Source: Bacteroidales bacterium (lineage in GTDB: Bacteria > Bacteroidota > Bacteroidia > Bacteroidales > F082). Taken from it: a stretch of DNA of 64,000 nucleotides. The stretch lies in contig JANJUV010000022.1 in assembly GCA_024710405.1 (NCBI GenBank), positions 48,454-112,453 of the forward strand. Direction: 5' to 3'. Shown here in pieces: positions 52,708 through 61,460 of this stretch. The position numbers and the translations under genes are program-made. Numbering within the stretch: position 1 is the first letter of the stretch; each line of letters opens with the position of its first letter. The notes beneath the pieces are model-generated. The model was not told the DNA's origin. It did no database searches and was given only the letters and a program-made list of their open reading frames with translations.

Positions 52708-53892
52708 TTATTTTTTTATTATCTTTTCAATCTTGTGAATTCTTTGATTTAAGTCGGTAATTTTCAATAGGTAAATACCATTTTTGTAATTGTTGCAATC
52801 TACTTTGTATGTTTTATCTGATATCGTTTTTTTATCCATCAATTTTCCTTCACAATTGAATATTTCCAGATAATAAAAGTCTTTGAGATTTCCGTCATAA
52901 CAAATTGAAAAACTTCTGCTGAATGGATTGGGATGTATATTTATTTCAGGTTCTTTTGGTATGTCTTCAATTGTGGTAGGCAAAACAACAGTAATATCAG
53001 AGTAGAGAATATCTGTTAAAAATCCAATATCATAATTTTTAATCGTAATAATGCAAGGGAAAAAACCAGTTGTACTAGGCAAACCTGTAAGTATGCCTGT
53101 TGTTTCATCAAATTCAAAATCTTCTGGGATCACATCTCCAATCAGAGCAAATGAGTCAACATTATTTGTGTCAGATATTTGCAACTGAAATTCATAAGAT
53201 TCATTTAAATAGGCGGTGTCATAATATTCAGAGGATATTTTCGGATAAAACTCTTGGATAAAGCAGGAATTGTAAATCGTGTCATAGTATAAAAGGGTGT
53301 CATTTTTGGAACAACAAAGTAAATCCATGCCACCGCCAGCAGTGGGAGCACCACCAAAACCACTATAAAGTAAGCCATATTTGCTACCTATTCCTTCAAT
53401 CCAGATATCAGAAATACCATACATATCTGGAGTCGAAAAGTAGAATTGGTTTCTTGAAATACCATTGATGATAACAGGATTAACACTGTCACAAATTAAC
53501 AGTACATCTTCAAAATCGGCATAATAATTATCAATTACAACACTATCACCTACCGCTAAATCAAAATCGTAAATTAGACCTATTTCCTCTGGATCCCATG
53601 CTGAGAAGTATATTTTTTTATTAATCGTATCTTCTCTTAAGTAACCGACTTGATCCCAGTCTTGTTGAAGCGAATCTTGTGCTTCATAAACCTTGAAAAA
53701 TGTGCTGTCATTAAATATAACTTCTCCTACAATTTTATTTGACTTGGTGCCACCACAGTGTGCAATACTTCATGACCAGAAACCATAATAAACAGTGTTC
53801 CATTTTTTCGTTGAGTCGGCAATTTGGTATTGACTTTGGCTAAAAGTCAGAAAAGAAATTACAAGTAAGATTGTTGTTAACAGTGTTCTCAT
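52708..53892 (-). pseudogene. Type IX-secreted protein gene with one in-frame stop
   Basis: A 394-codon frame from ATG 53892 (signal peptide TILLVISFLTFSQS) to 52708 with a single in-frame TGA at codon 41 (53772-53770). Downstream the reading frame continues without fault to a type IX C-terminal domain (HPNPFSRSF, IFNCEGKLM, NNYKNGIYLLKI). The rest has strand-rich repeats (YSGFGGAPTAGGG). The stop may be a recent mutation or a reading error; otherwise the gene is intact. Unit ends GTTATGCAC and GTGCATAAC match. Confidence 0.75.
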
Positions 53893-53912
53893 TTTTTCTC
53901 AATATTGTGCAT

Positions 53913-54036
53913 AACGGTCGGCTATACCTGCAGTTGCGGATTACGGGCTGCTAAACTATCCCCCGATACGAAAGATAACGCGATGCAGAAACCCCGAAAC
54001 CTGCACTGCACCCGCAATTGTCAGGTATAGCATGTT
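53913..54036. repeat. attC-like site S17
   Basis: Arms GCTATACCTGCAGTTGCGG and CCGCAATTGTCAGGTATAGC pair with one bulge. Left end GTGCATAAC, right end GTTGGCAACT. Confidence 0.88.
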
Positions 54037-54057
54037 GGCAACTGTGTTTCTTTCATT

Positions 54058-54564
54058 TTATTCGTTTTTTTTCTTGTCCCATGAATTTCTTTCGTAAACA
54101 CCCGGAATTGCATGATCTCCTTCTTCAAAGTCAAATGATAAATGTTTTATTCCAGTTAATTCAGTAAAGTAAAATGTTGTTGAAATCATAAAACTCTCTG
54201 CTCCCGTTGTACCCATTTGTTGTGTCAATACTCCACTGTTTGGAATGGATATGAACGCTGTATCATTTGAAGTTCGAATAAATTTGATCTGCACTCTCGG
54301 CCAAGACTTATTTATTATTTTCTCTAAGGTCTCTCCTGTTAATGTGTCTCTGTCAACTGGTCTTAATTGTGTTACCTTAATTTCTTCTATCTGTTGGTCA
54401 TAGTCGTATTCCCAAATTGCTCCTGATGGGTCATAAACCAATGAACTCTCTGTTTCGAATTCACTCTTCTCAACTGTGTCATCTGTCACGGTATCTTCCT
54501 GTCGTGTCGGATTACAGCTAATTAACAAAAAAGTCAGTCCAAAGGAAATCAGTATAGTTCTCAT
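54058..54564 (-). CDS. Hypothetical lipoprotein
   Basis: A 168-residue protein with a lipobox (FLLISC). A Glu/Thr-rich segment (DTVTDDTVEKSEFETESS) follows as a linker. The C-terminal domain is unknown. Unit ends GTTGGCAACT and AGTTGCCAAC. Confidence 0.6.
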   Translation of the reverse strand: MRTILISFGLTFLLISCNPTRQEDTVTDDTVEKSEFETESSLVYDPSGAIWEYDYDQQIEEIKVTQLRPVDRDTLTGETLEKIINKSWPRVQIKFIRTSNDTAFISIPNSGVLTQQMGTTGAESFMISTTFYFTELTGIKHLSFDFEEGDHAIPGVYERNSWDKKKNE

Positions 54565-54599
54565 AAATTGTTAGTATCTGGCGATTTAACATAGTTGCC

Positions 54600-54684
54600 A
54601 ACGGTTTCGGGCTTTGCGTTCGGGCGGAAAGTCCCCTGGCACATCAGGTTTGCACTTCACCCCGCCTGACGCAAAACCCGTGTT
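54600..54684. repeat. Short attC-like site S18
   Basis: 85 bases. Left AACGGTTTCGGGCTTTGCG and right CCCGCCTGACGCAAAACCCG (as in S11), with about 40 bases of the loop missing. Right end GTTGGCAGCA. Confidence 0.8.
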
Positions 54685-54734
54685 GGCAGCATGTGCTATT
54701 ATTTGACCGAAGTCGTAAAGTCTGAAATTTGTCG

Positions 54735-55850
54735 TTATTGTTCCCATTGAGGTGAGCTTCCCAATTTTTTATCTGTCTTAATTATCTCAATTACAATTTT
54801 ATCTTTTAGCTTGTCCTGGACAGTAGGGAAATAAATCAACTGTTCTTTAGCCATGATGTCCAAGTTCTGCATTATCCAGTTCATACAGAATTGAAAATGT
54901 TTGTCGTTACTCTTAGGTATATTTAAAACAACTTTACTAGTTGGAACATCTAAAATCTTTAAGAAGATTGAAATGTCTATCCGAAATGCTCCATGACTTT
55001 CAAAGTTAAATTCAAATTTTGCTTCATTCTTCGGTGCTTTGGTTTCTTGAAATTCTATGAAGTCAGGTTTAATTGTATTGATAAACTCTTTTACAGCATT
55101 TACAAAAGGAGTGAGATTAATATTTACCAATTCATCAAACACTTTATGAAAGTGTTGCTGGTTTTTTGTTTTTGTTGAACGCAAATGAATTATGTCGTTC
55201 CGCAATGAGTTTAGGTTGAGCAATTTGTCGTAAACCTTTTGATGTGATTTCTGAAAATCAATCTTGGTAAGTTGTGGAACAACGCCACTTAGCTTTTCTT
55301 TAAATAATATATATCGCTCTGTTTGTTCCTTATTATACTCCTTTGTTTGTTTTAAAAACTTGTCGGACTTTTCTCCTTCGTATTCTTGTTTGTAAACAAA
55401 TTCTTCTGGCATTAAGTAGTTAATGAATGCTTCAACAGTTGAATGAAGAAATATTATTGTGCTTATTTTGTATTGTAGGTGCCAGTTGTATAAATAACCA
55501 TTTACAAAATTTAAAACTCTGTCTTGACCTTTCTGAAATGTTATGTTATGTCTTGTCTTTTTAGCAAACTGATAGTTAGCAAACGCAAGCGAAAAATATA
55601 GTTGAATTGGGTCAGGGAATTGTGATGCAAAAAATTGGTCATTCTCAATTATTGGAATGAATGTAAAAAGTTCTTTCTTGTCAGGGACAACTGCAAGAAA
55701 ATGTCCAGAACCACTTTGCTTAATATTTTTTATGACATCTTTAATTGTTTTCTGAGGGTCAGTTTCAGGATGAGTATTTTTCTCAACCGAATCAATCACT
55801 TGGTCTGTCACTTTGAAAACTCCAAAAGGTTTGACTTTAACTATTTTCAT
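54735..55850 (-). CDS. Hypothetical protein with HEPN-like motif
   Basis: A 371-residue soluble protein. The helical middle contains LNSLRNDIIHLRSTK, a RX4H motif like that of HEPN ribonucleases, in a domain that looks like an extended HEPN or Cthe_2314-type helical bundle. This suggests, without proof, an RNA-cleaving toxin or antiphage factor. Ends: GTTGGCAGCA and TGCTGCCAAC. Confidence 0.55.
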   Translation of the reverse strand: MKIVKVKPFGVFKVTDQVIDSVEKNTHPETDPQKTIKDVIKNIKQSGSGHFLAVVPDKKELFTFIPIIENDQFFASQFPDPIQLYFSLAFANYQFAKKTRHNITFQKGQDRVLNFVNGYLYNWHLQYKISTIIFLHSTVEAFINYLMPEEFVYKQEYEGEKSDKFLKQTKEYNKEQTERYILFKEKLSGVVPQLTKIDFQKSHQKVYDKLLNLNSLRNDIIHLRSTKTKNQQHFHKVFDELVNINLTPFVNAVKEFINTIKPDFIEFQETKAPKNEAKFEFNFESHGAFRIDISIFLKILDVPTSKVVLNIPKSNDKHFQFCMNWIMQNLDIMAKEQLIYFPTVQDKLKDKIVIEIIKTDKKLGSSPQWEQ

Positions 55851-55899
55851 TTTATGTGGTCAGTTTCAAGTTAGCACTGTCGTTCAAAGCATTGCTGCC

Positions 55900-56024
55900 A
55901 ACGGTTGGCGGTATGAAACGTTGGGGAGTTCGGAGCTACTTTACTATCAAGGTACAACGGACTTTGATGCGAGAACCGAGGCTCGAATAACCACTTCGCC
56001 CCCAATGTTTTATGACCGCGTGTT
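55900..56024. repeat. attC-like site S19
   Basis: Arms GCGGTATGAAACGTTGGGG and CCCCAATGTTTTATGACCGC pair with one bulge and two G.T wobbles. Right end GTTAGCAAAA. Confidence 0.9.
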
Positions 56025-56032
56025 AGCAAAAG

Positions 56033-56686
56033 TTATTTTTTGAAAATCATTGAATTTATTGATTCTAAAAGAATTTCCTTTTGTTCATCTGAAATATATG
56101 ATATTATTACATTGAAACTAAATCCTTTTAAAACAGTCGAATAATAAATCTGCTTAATTTCAAGTCCCATGTAGTTCAAACGAGCATCCATTTTATAAAA
56201 ATCAGACTCATTTATCTTTTCTTTGTCAAATTTTTCTGATAAATAATCATATTTAAATTGTCCTTGCTGAATCATTCTTCTGGCTTGAAATAAATAATCA
56301 CTTCCATTTTTTATCCCAGGTGCATTTTTTACACTCTCAGCAACAATCATGATATTTGGATTATACTCAACTGCAGAACCTAACTCATATTGGAATACTG
56401 CTAATAAATTCGCCGTATTTATCTCTGATGCTTTAATTACTGCTTGCATATTTTCGTCATCTCCCGCTACCAATTTTTTTCCAGTATTTGCAAGATTTTC
56501 AGTTTGTTCTTTTGATTGCACAATCCAATCAATTGGTAATTTAATCTTAAAGTCAAAATAATCATTTTGATAGTTCCCATTTTCTACGTGTCCATAATCA
56601 AAATTATCAGGTTGCCCTTTACTATTACAACTTGATGACATAATGACTATGAGAATAAGGCCGAAAGTTTTAATTGAAATTTTCAT
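56033..56686 (-). CDS. Hypothetical lipoprotein
   Basis: A 217-residue protein with a lipobox (IMSSSC). It resembles PsbP/DUF1795-like stress proteins with a conserved YFDFKIKLPIDWIVQSKEQT start, but the match is only a pattern. The stop codon TAA lies 9 bases beyond the GTT core. Unit ends GTTAGCAAAA and TTTTGCTAAC. Confidence 0.6.
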   Translation of the reverse strand: MKISIKTFGLILIVIMSSSCNSKGQPDNFDYGHVENGNYQNDYFDFKIKLPIDWIVQSKEQTENLANTGKKLVAGDDENMQAVIKASEINTANLLAVFQYELGSAVEYNPNIMIVAESVKNAPGIKNGSDYLFQARRMIQQGQFKYDYLSEKFDKEKINESDFYKMDARLNYMGLEIKQIYYSTVLKGFSFNVIISYISDEQKEILLESINSMIFKK

Positions 56687-56744
56687 ATTCTAAATTTTTA
56701 TTGATTTGTTTCTTGATTTTGCAATGTCGTCAATAATTTTTGCT

Positions 56745-56867
56745 AACGGTCACATATATGAAATGTTGGGGATTGCGGGCGTCGTCATTGTCTGCCGTTA
56801 CAAAAGCTGATGCGGGGCAGAAAGTTTCGAGTAACCACCTAACCCCCAATATTTTATATATGATGTT
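56745..56867. repeat. attC-like site S20
   Basis: Arms CATATATGAAATGTTGGGG and CCCCAATATTTTATATATG pair with two G.T wobbles. Right end GTTGGGGTGC. The left and loop sequence resemble S1. Confidence 0.9.
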
Positions 56868-56882
56868 GGGGTGCGTAATTTT

Positions 56883-57479
56883 TCATCTTGCATATTTAAA
56901 ATTGTCTAATAATTGACTAATCTTATATTCGTTAGATTTGTAAATCTCACCAATAGTCGTTGAAGTAATCACTTGAATTGTAGCATCTTTATCAATTGCA
57001 ATTACTTTGTCGTAAATCTCTCTTGATGTTGCTCTTATTTGGTATCCTTCGCTAACAACTTCACCATATTCTAATTTCTTAGGAAATGGCACTTTGTTAA
57101 TTGTGTCAGTCATAGCAAACGTGTCTAAATTCCCTTCGAATGGAACAGACAGTTTAAAAAATGGAGCGTTAAAAAATCTATTTTCTTTAGTCAGGTTAGT
57201 GATTGTTACACCAAAACTGATTCCTGTCACAGCACCAGGAGCTATTAGAAAATTTAAACTCAAATAAACGTTTGCACCTGAATCAATTTGAATTTCGTTT
57301 GTGTTTTTGTTTTCCATAAGTTCTAAAATTGTCTTTGGTAATGAACTTAGATTTTGTTGAAAGTCAATAAAAAACTTTCGTATTTCTTCTGGATTATTCA
57401 TGTTTATAGTAATCTCAGAATTATCAGAATCCTGAATCACAACATTGCCATTTCCGTCAATTTCAGCCTTATTAATCAT
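56883..57479 (-). CDS. Hypothetical protein with GNGNVVIQDSDNS motif
   Basis: A 198-residue soluble protein. Its first 25 residues (GNGNVVIQDSDNSEITINMN) match the beta-hairpin-like motif of the small gene upstream and of effector-associated modules in bacterial conflict proteins. The remainder is a beta-rich domain without a family I know. Its ATG overlaps the stop of the upstream gene by four bases (ATGA), showing that both form one cassette. Confidence 0.6.
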   Translation of the reverse strand: MINKAEIDGNGNVVIQDSDNSEITINMNNPEEIRKFFIDFQQNLSSLPKTILELMENKNTNEIQIDSGANVYLSLNFLIAPGAVTGISFGVTITNLTKENRFFNAPFFKLSVPFEGNLDTFAMTDTINKVPFPKKLEYGEVVSEGYQIRATSREIYDKVIAIDKDATIQVITSTTIGEIYKSNEYKISQLLDNFKYAR

Positions 57480-57679
57480 TTTGCAAAGAAGTTTAAAATG
57501 TTATCCCAACCAATTATTATAGTAGCAATCAATCCCAAAACTGCAACAATTATCCCAATCCATGTATAAATCTGTCTATCTCCTAAATTCTTATTTCTAT
57601 TCTGGATGTCAACTTTTGAATTCTTAATTCCTTGAACAACAATATTCTTGTCTCCTTTTATTCTAGTCTCATTTTTCAT
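57476..57679 (-). CDS. Small membrane protein with the same GDKNIVVQG motif
   Basis: A 67-residue protein (start at 57679, MKNETRIKG; the frame is open to 57718). The first part reads KGDKNIVVQGIKNSKVDIQN, the second is a single helix (IYTWIGIIVAVLGLIATIII). It is probably a membrane partner of the protein encoded downstream. Unit ends GTTGGGGTGC and GCACCCCAAC match over ten bases. Confidence 0.6.
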   Translation of the reverse strand: MKNETRIKGDKNIVVQGIKNSKVDIQNRNKNLGDRQIYTWIGIIVAVLGLIATIIIGWDNILNFFAK

Positions 57680-57706
57680 GGGTTCTCGGTTTTTATTATG
57701 CACCCC

Positions 57707-57828
57707 AACGTTTGACAATATGGCCAGTAAGGGATTGCGGGCGATTTCCTATCACGGTACACGAAAAGTTGAAGCGGGCTACAAACCTTCGCATACCACT
57801 GAAACCCTTATTGGCTATATTGTGTGTT
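57707..57828. repeat. attC-like site S21
   Basis: Arms ACAATATGGCCAGTAAGGG and CCCTTATTGGCTATATTGT pair with two G.T wobbles. Left end GCACCCCAAC, right end GTTGTGCCCA. Confidence 0.92.
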
Positions 57829-57844
57829 GTGCCCAGTATTGCAT

Positions 57845-58528
57845 TCATAATCTGTAGTTTAATCCAATTCCAAGATTCAAATAGCTATAAGGTAAATTTT
57901 TGTCCGTATTAGTAAATTTATATATTAAAGTTCCGCCAAGTTTCACACTCATTCTTAATCTATGTCCTCCAAATCGTATAAATCCAACTGGCTCAAACAA
58001 AATACTTTCGTCATGATAAATCTTAAATGGTCCCGTTTCTGAAGTCCAGTCATAATAGTTCTTGTCTGTTAGATTTGAATGAAGGTAACCGGCCTTTATT
58101 CCAAATCCAGTCTCAAAGTTTGAAGAATTACTTGAAATTTTTCCGAAATTTGCTTGTCCAAAATATAGTTGATAATCACCTAATAGATTTCCTGGATTCG
58201 CATCTTTGTAAGCGTTTCCATATCCATAGCCAAATCCGCCATAAAGTTCAAAAATCTTGTTGTCTCCCTTATTCTTATATAATCCAGTCGCTGCTTGAAA
58301 ATAATACCTATTATCTGCTCCAATACTCCCAAATCCTTGAATTGCAATCTTATCAGTCAGTCCGTATGAAACGGTCGCATTTGCAGAAGGAACAATCGAA
58401 ATACCTGCATCAATTCTCAAATCGTTTTTTTCGCTAATCAACGGAATATCTGTTGTCATAGGATGATAAACTATACAACTTGACATCATCAACGAAATCA
58501 AGAATCCAAATATTATTAATCTATTTTT
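57845..58528 (-). CDS. Outer-membrane beta-barrel lipoprotein
   Basis: A 227-residue protein with a lipobox (LMMSSC; start at 58528, MKNRLI) and a strand-rich body ending in a short aromatic tail (LGIGLNYRL). It is probably an eight-stranded barrel. Function unknown. Unit ends GTTGTGCCCA and TGGGCACAAC. Confidence 0.7.
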   Translation of the reverse strand, partial: KNRLIIFGFLISLMMSSCIVYHPMTTDIPLISEKNDLRIDAGISIVPSANATVSYGLTDKIAIQGFGSIGADNRYYFQAATGLYKNKGDNKIFELYGGFGYGYGNAYKDANPGNLLGDYQLYFGQANFGKISSNSSNFETGFGIKAGYLHSNLTDKNYYDWTSETGPFKIYHDESILFEPVGFIRFGGHRLRMSVKLGGTLIYKFTNTDKNLPYSYLNLGIGLNYRL

Positions 58529-58561
58529 CATAGTTTGTAGGGTTTTTCTCATATTGGGCAC

Positions 58562-58685
58562 AACGGTTGGCAATAAGAAACGTAGGGCATTTCGAAGCTC
58601 CTACCTATCAAGTTACCGAGCCGTTTATTAAATGTTATATCGTTCAAATTTAGTACTTTCTGCCCTATGTTTTTTATTGCGTGTT
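58562..58685. repeat. attC-like site S22
   Basis: Arms GCAATAAGAAACGTAGGGCA and TGCCCTATGTTTTTTATTGC pair with two G.T wobbles. Left end TGGGCACAAC, right end GTTGGCAAAC. Confidence 0.92.
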
Positions 58686-58693
58686 GGCAAACG

Positions 58694-59251
58694 TTATTCT
58701 TTCATAAGTTTATTTTTAAATTGATGAAATCCTGATGAAAGTCCAATTAACATGATTTGATCAGTATTAGGATAGTCTTTAATTCCTGGAACAACAACGA
58801 CAGTTGCCCCGAAAGTCGTATTGAACTTACTATGAAATACAAGTTTGCCTGTCTTGGTGGAGACAAGTTTGTACTCAACTTTGCAATCCCTTGTTTGATT
58901 CATTACTTTTAGTAATTCAATTTTTGCAGTCAAAACGTAGTCAGCATTTATATCATGTGCAACTGCATTTTTCATTTCATTCTCGATGATGTTAAATTCT
59001 GGAAGTTTGTCCTCAGATTTTTCAATTATGAAGTTGAAATCTTTTAATTCCTGCTGGGCAACAAGTGTCAATATTTCTTGAACTTCATTTTCCGCCTGAT
59101 TAACGCTTATCAATGTCGGTTGAGACACTATTATTTTCGTATTTTCTATCAGTTTAGTATTCTCATCAAGATAAAGTGTCTTACTGCCTAAGGATGCACA
59201 AGAATATATTCCGGCTATCATTATTGCAAAAAGAAGTGTCTTCCGTTTCAT
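58694..59251 (-). CDS. Hypothetical lipoprotein
   Basis: A 185-residue protein with a lipobox (AGIYSC). The remainder (KLIENTKIIVSQPTLISVNQ and a C-terminal GIKDYPNTDQIMLIGLSSG) has a mixed alpha/beta pattern with no family I recognise. Unit ends GTTGGCAAAC and GTTTGCCAAC. Confidence 0.6.
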   Translation of the reverse strand: MKRKTLLFAIMIAGIYSCASLGSKTLYLDENTKLIENTKIIVSQPTLISVNQAENEVQEILTLVAQQELKDFNFIIEKSEDKLPEFNIIENEMKNAVAHDINADYVLTAKIELLKVMNQTRDCKVEYKLVSTKTGKLVFHSKFNTTFGATVVVVPGIKDYPNTDQIMLIGLSSGFHQFKNKLMKE

Positions 59252-59277
59252 ATATTGTTATTTTTTTAATGTTTGCC

Positions 59278-59401
59278 AACGTTTTGCCGCTTGCCGCAGT
59301 GGGGGATTTCGGAGCACAAAACTGTCAACCAAGCACAAACTTTGATAGAAGCACTGCACTTGATTTAACCACGTCAGCCCCCATTGCGGCAAACGGCTGT
59401 T
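59278..59401. repeat. attC-like site S23
   Basis: Arms GCCGCTTGCCGCAGTGGGGG and CCCCCATTGCGGCAAACGGC pair over 18 of 20. Loop has GGAGCACAAAACTGTC and AGAAGCACTGC. Right end GTTGGTGGCA. Confidence 0.92.
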
Positions 59402-59418
59402 GGTGGCAGTTATTCTTA

Positions 59419-60237
59419 TCATTTTGTCACTCTTTTTAGTCTGAATGCAACATCTGTTGGTTTTCCACCTGCAAAGTCTCCATCTTCATATATTTCTTCA
59501 ACATTTCTTAATACTAGGTCGTCATTATCAAAAGTCCAATTGTAGTAGATAGCATCTCCGTTTTTGTCGTAAAAATAAATCAAGTCCATTTGCGGAATCA
59601 TTTCCCAAAAATCAACTGCAATTGAATAAGTCTGAAATCCATTAACTCCCTTTAAATCGTAAAAGTCAGTAAAGTCGTCTTTCTTTATTAGGTTAGCTGT
59701 CAACTCAATTTGTAACGTGTCATTTTTATAAACACCTTTCAAAATATTTGAAACAAAATGCTTGCTGGGGCTTAATATCTTATTTTCTGTCAAGCTGAAA
59801 TGGTAAGTTCTTGGGTCTGCTTTATGAGCATACGTTGGGTCCATATATTCTTTAAAAGTCAATTTGGAAAAGTCGTCACTAAATTTTAACTCCCAATGTT
59901 GAATCTCATCACCTGCCCAATATGTTTTTTCATCCTTTTTGATTAACGGCAAAATTGTCTGCTCATGATAGCCGATAAAATGAATGCTGTCAGGCTTATT
60001 TGTGTCGAAAGTTATTTGGTAGGCAAAACTTGCACATGTGTACGAATATTTGAAAACTGACTTGTGAAAAATTGTCGAGTCTATATATGCAGAGTAATAC
60101 CAATTCCCACGTGGTATTTTAGAGCTTATTATTTCAGTGGTTTCTGTAGAAGTCTGTTCGTCATTTTGTTTTTTGTTCGCTTGATTGGAACAGGAAAACA
60201 AAGCGAGTATTAATATGCAAATTGCTATCTGTTTCAT
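59419..60237 (-). CDS. Hypothetical lipoprotein
   Basis: A 272-residue protein with a lipobox (LALFSC; start 60237, MKQIAI) and a polar linker (NKKQNDEQTSTETTE). The beta-rich domain is unknown to me. Unit ends GTTGGTGGCA and TGCCACCAAC match over ten bases. Confidence 0.6.
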   Translation of the reverse strand: MKQIAICILILALFSCSNQANKKQNDEQTSTETTEIISSKIPRGNWYYSAYIDSTIFHKSVFKYSYTCASFAYQITFDTNKPDSIHFIGYHEQTILPLIKKDEKTYWAGDEIQHWELKFSDDFSKLTFKEYMDPTYAHKADPRTYHFSLTENKILSPSKHFVSNILKGVYKNDTLQIELTANLIKKDDFTDFYDLKGVNGFQTYSIAVDFWEMIPQMDLIYFYDKNGDAIYYNWTFDNDDLVLRNVEEIYEDGDFAGGKPTDVAFRLKRVTK

Positions 60238-60259
60238 GTCGTCTGTTATAATTGCCACC

Positions 60260-60383
60260 AACGGTTCGCAGCTACCCGAAGGTGGCGATTTCGAAGCACT
60301 TCACTGTCAACCAAACACAAACTTTGATAGAAGCACAAAGCTTGATTTAACCACTGAACCGCCACTTTTGGGTAGGTGCTGTT
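60260..60383. repeat. attC-like site S24
   Basis: Arms GCAGCTACCCGAAGGTGGCG and CGCCACTTTTGGGTAGGTGC pair over 17 of 20, with two G.T positions. Left end TGCCACCAAC, right end GTTGTGCCTA. Confidence 0.92.
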
Positions 60384-60387
60384 GTGC

Positions 60388-60768
60388 CTAGTTTTTTTCA
60401 TTTTTCACTTCTAATTTCATTGTCTTTATTGGTTCTGATTGGTTTCTATAATAGCCAATTACTTCGTTTTTCTCTGGTCTGTCAACTGAATATTCAATCA
60501 AAATTTTGTCTCCGATTTTTTGAAGTCCTTCTCTTTGTCCTGCTTTGAATTTGTCAGTATAAATACTGTCTTTGGCTGCAAATTTATAAGTCACTAATTG
60601 AAGTCGATATCCTTTTACGCCATAAGTCCACTCTGTATTCGTAACTGTCCCTTTTATTTTTTCTGTCTTTTCGAAAAGGAAAAATGACGGTAACTCAAAG
60701 TGGTTGAAGCCCAAATAGAAAACTAACCCAATGAAAAGTAGAGCAAATATGTACGGTGTAGTTTTCAC
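60388..60768 (-). CDS. Small membrane protein, DUF3592-like
   Basis: A 126-residue protein with one N-terminal helix (YIFALLFIGLVFYLGF) and a small beta domain (KGTVTNTEWTYGVKGYRLQL, then GDKILIEYSVDRPEKNEV) like DUF3592. Function unknown. Its start directly abuts the stop of the upstream gene, so the pair forms one two-gene cassette. Confidence 0.6.
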   Translation of the reverse strand: MKTTPYIFALLFIGLVFYLGFNHFELPSFFLFEKTEKIKGTVTNTEWTYGVKGYRLQLVTYKFAAKDSIYTDKFKAGQREGLQKIGDKILIEYSVDRPEKNEVIGYYRNQSEPIKTMKLEVKNEKN

Positions 60769-61443
60769 TTAATATATGGTCCCTATCATTCTTTGTTTCA
60801 ATCCATTTTTGTCAAACACCCATACCAATTGATAATAGCCTGCTCCGTCACTATTTGCCTGGTACACAATAAATGAGTCTCCGTTTTGATAAATTGATAA
60901 TACATTTTCACATTCGTAAATGTCAGAGTAAAATACTTCGTGAATTTCAATTTCTTTTCCGACAATTAAAACTTTGATATCGTCAACTTGGGTCTTCGGA
61001 AAATTGCCGTCAGTTCCCCATACAGGTCGGCCGTCAATAGCCGTGATCCATTTTCCGTCTTGTTTGTCGATTATTCGATTGGTGGAATCGAAGTCACTTA
61101 GTTCATATTCAAAAGTGAAGTCATTACCTGTATATACCTGAAGTATTTCCAATGGAAGAAGTCGCGACTTATGAATGAATCCAACTATGTAGCTCGGTTC
61201 GCTCTTTTCAAGGCTATAGTCGTTTTTCGGAAGGTAAATTGAAATCCATTCTTGTTCTTGGTCGGCTTCTTCATAGTCATACCAAAACACTTCATTTTCA
61301 TAAACCCTTTGAATTATCTCTGATTTTCCGTCAGGCGATTTTCTCACGTTTGTCCAACCGTCAGTGTCTTGGATAGTCGCGACTTGTCCAAATGAGATTT
61401 GGATAGTCAAAACGGTCAATATAATTGTTAGGACGATTTTCAT
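60769..61443 (-). CDS. Exported protein with bacterial SH3-like domain
   Basis: A 224-residue protein with a signal peptide (to QISFGQ) and an SH3b-like domain (DTDGWTNVRKSPDGKSEIIQ). The C-terminal domain is unknown. It is the first gene of the array in gene order. Unit ends GTTGTGCCTA and TAGGCACAAC. Confidence 0.65.
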   Translation of the reverse strand: MKIVLTIILTVLTIQISFGQVATIQDTDGWTNVRKSPDGKSEIIQRVYENEVFWYDYEEADQEQEWISIYLPKNDYSLEKSEPSYIVGFIHKSRLLPLEILQVYTGNDFTFEYELSDFDSTNRIIDKQDGKWITAIDGRPVWGTDGNFPKTQVDDIKVLIVGKEIEIHEVFYSDIYECENVLSIYQNGDSFIVYQANSDGAGYYQLVWVFDKNGLKQRMIGTIY

Positions 61444-61460
61444 TTTTTCAAATTAGGCAC

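Noticed and set aside
45022..61443. Simple transposon or group II intron explanation for the repeats
   Set aside because: No target-site duplications, transposase or intron-encoded protein; unit-specific complementary ends are not expected from either.
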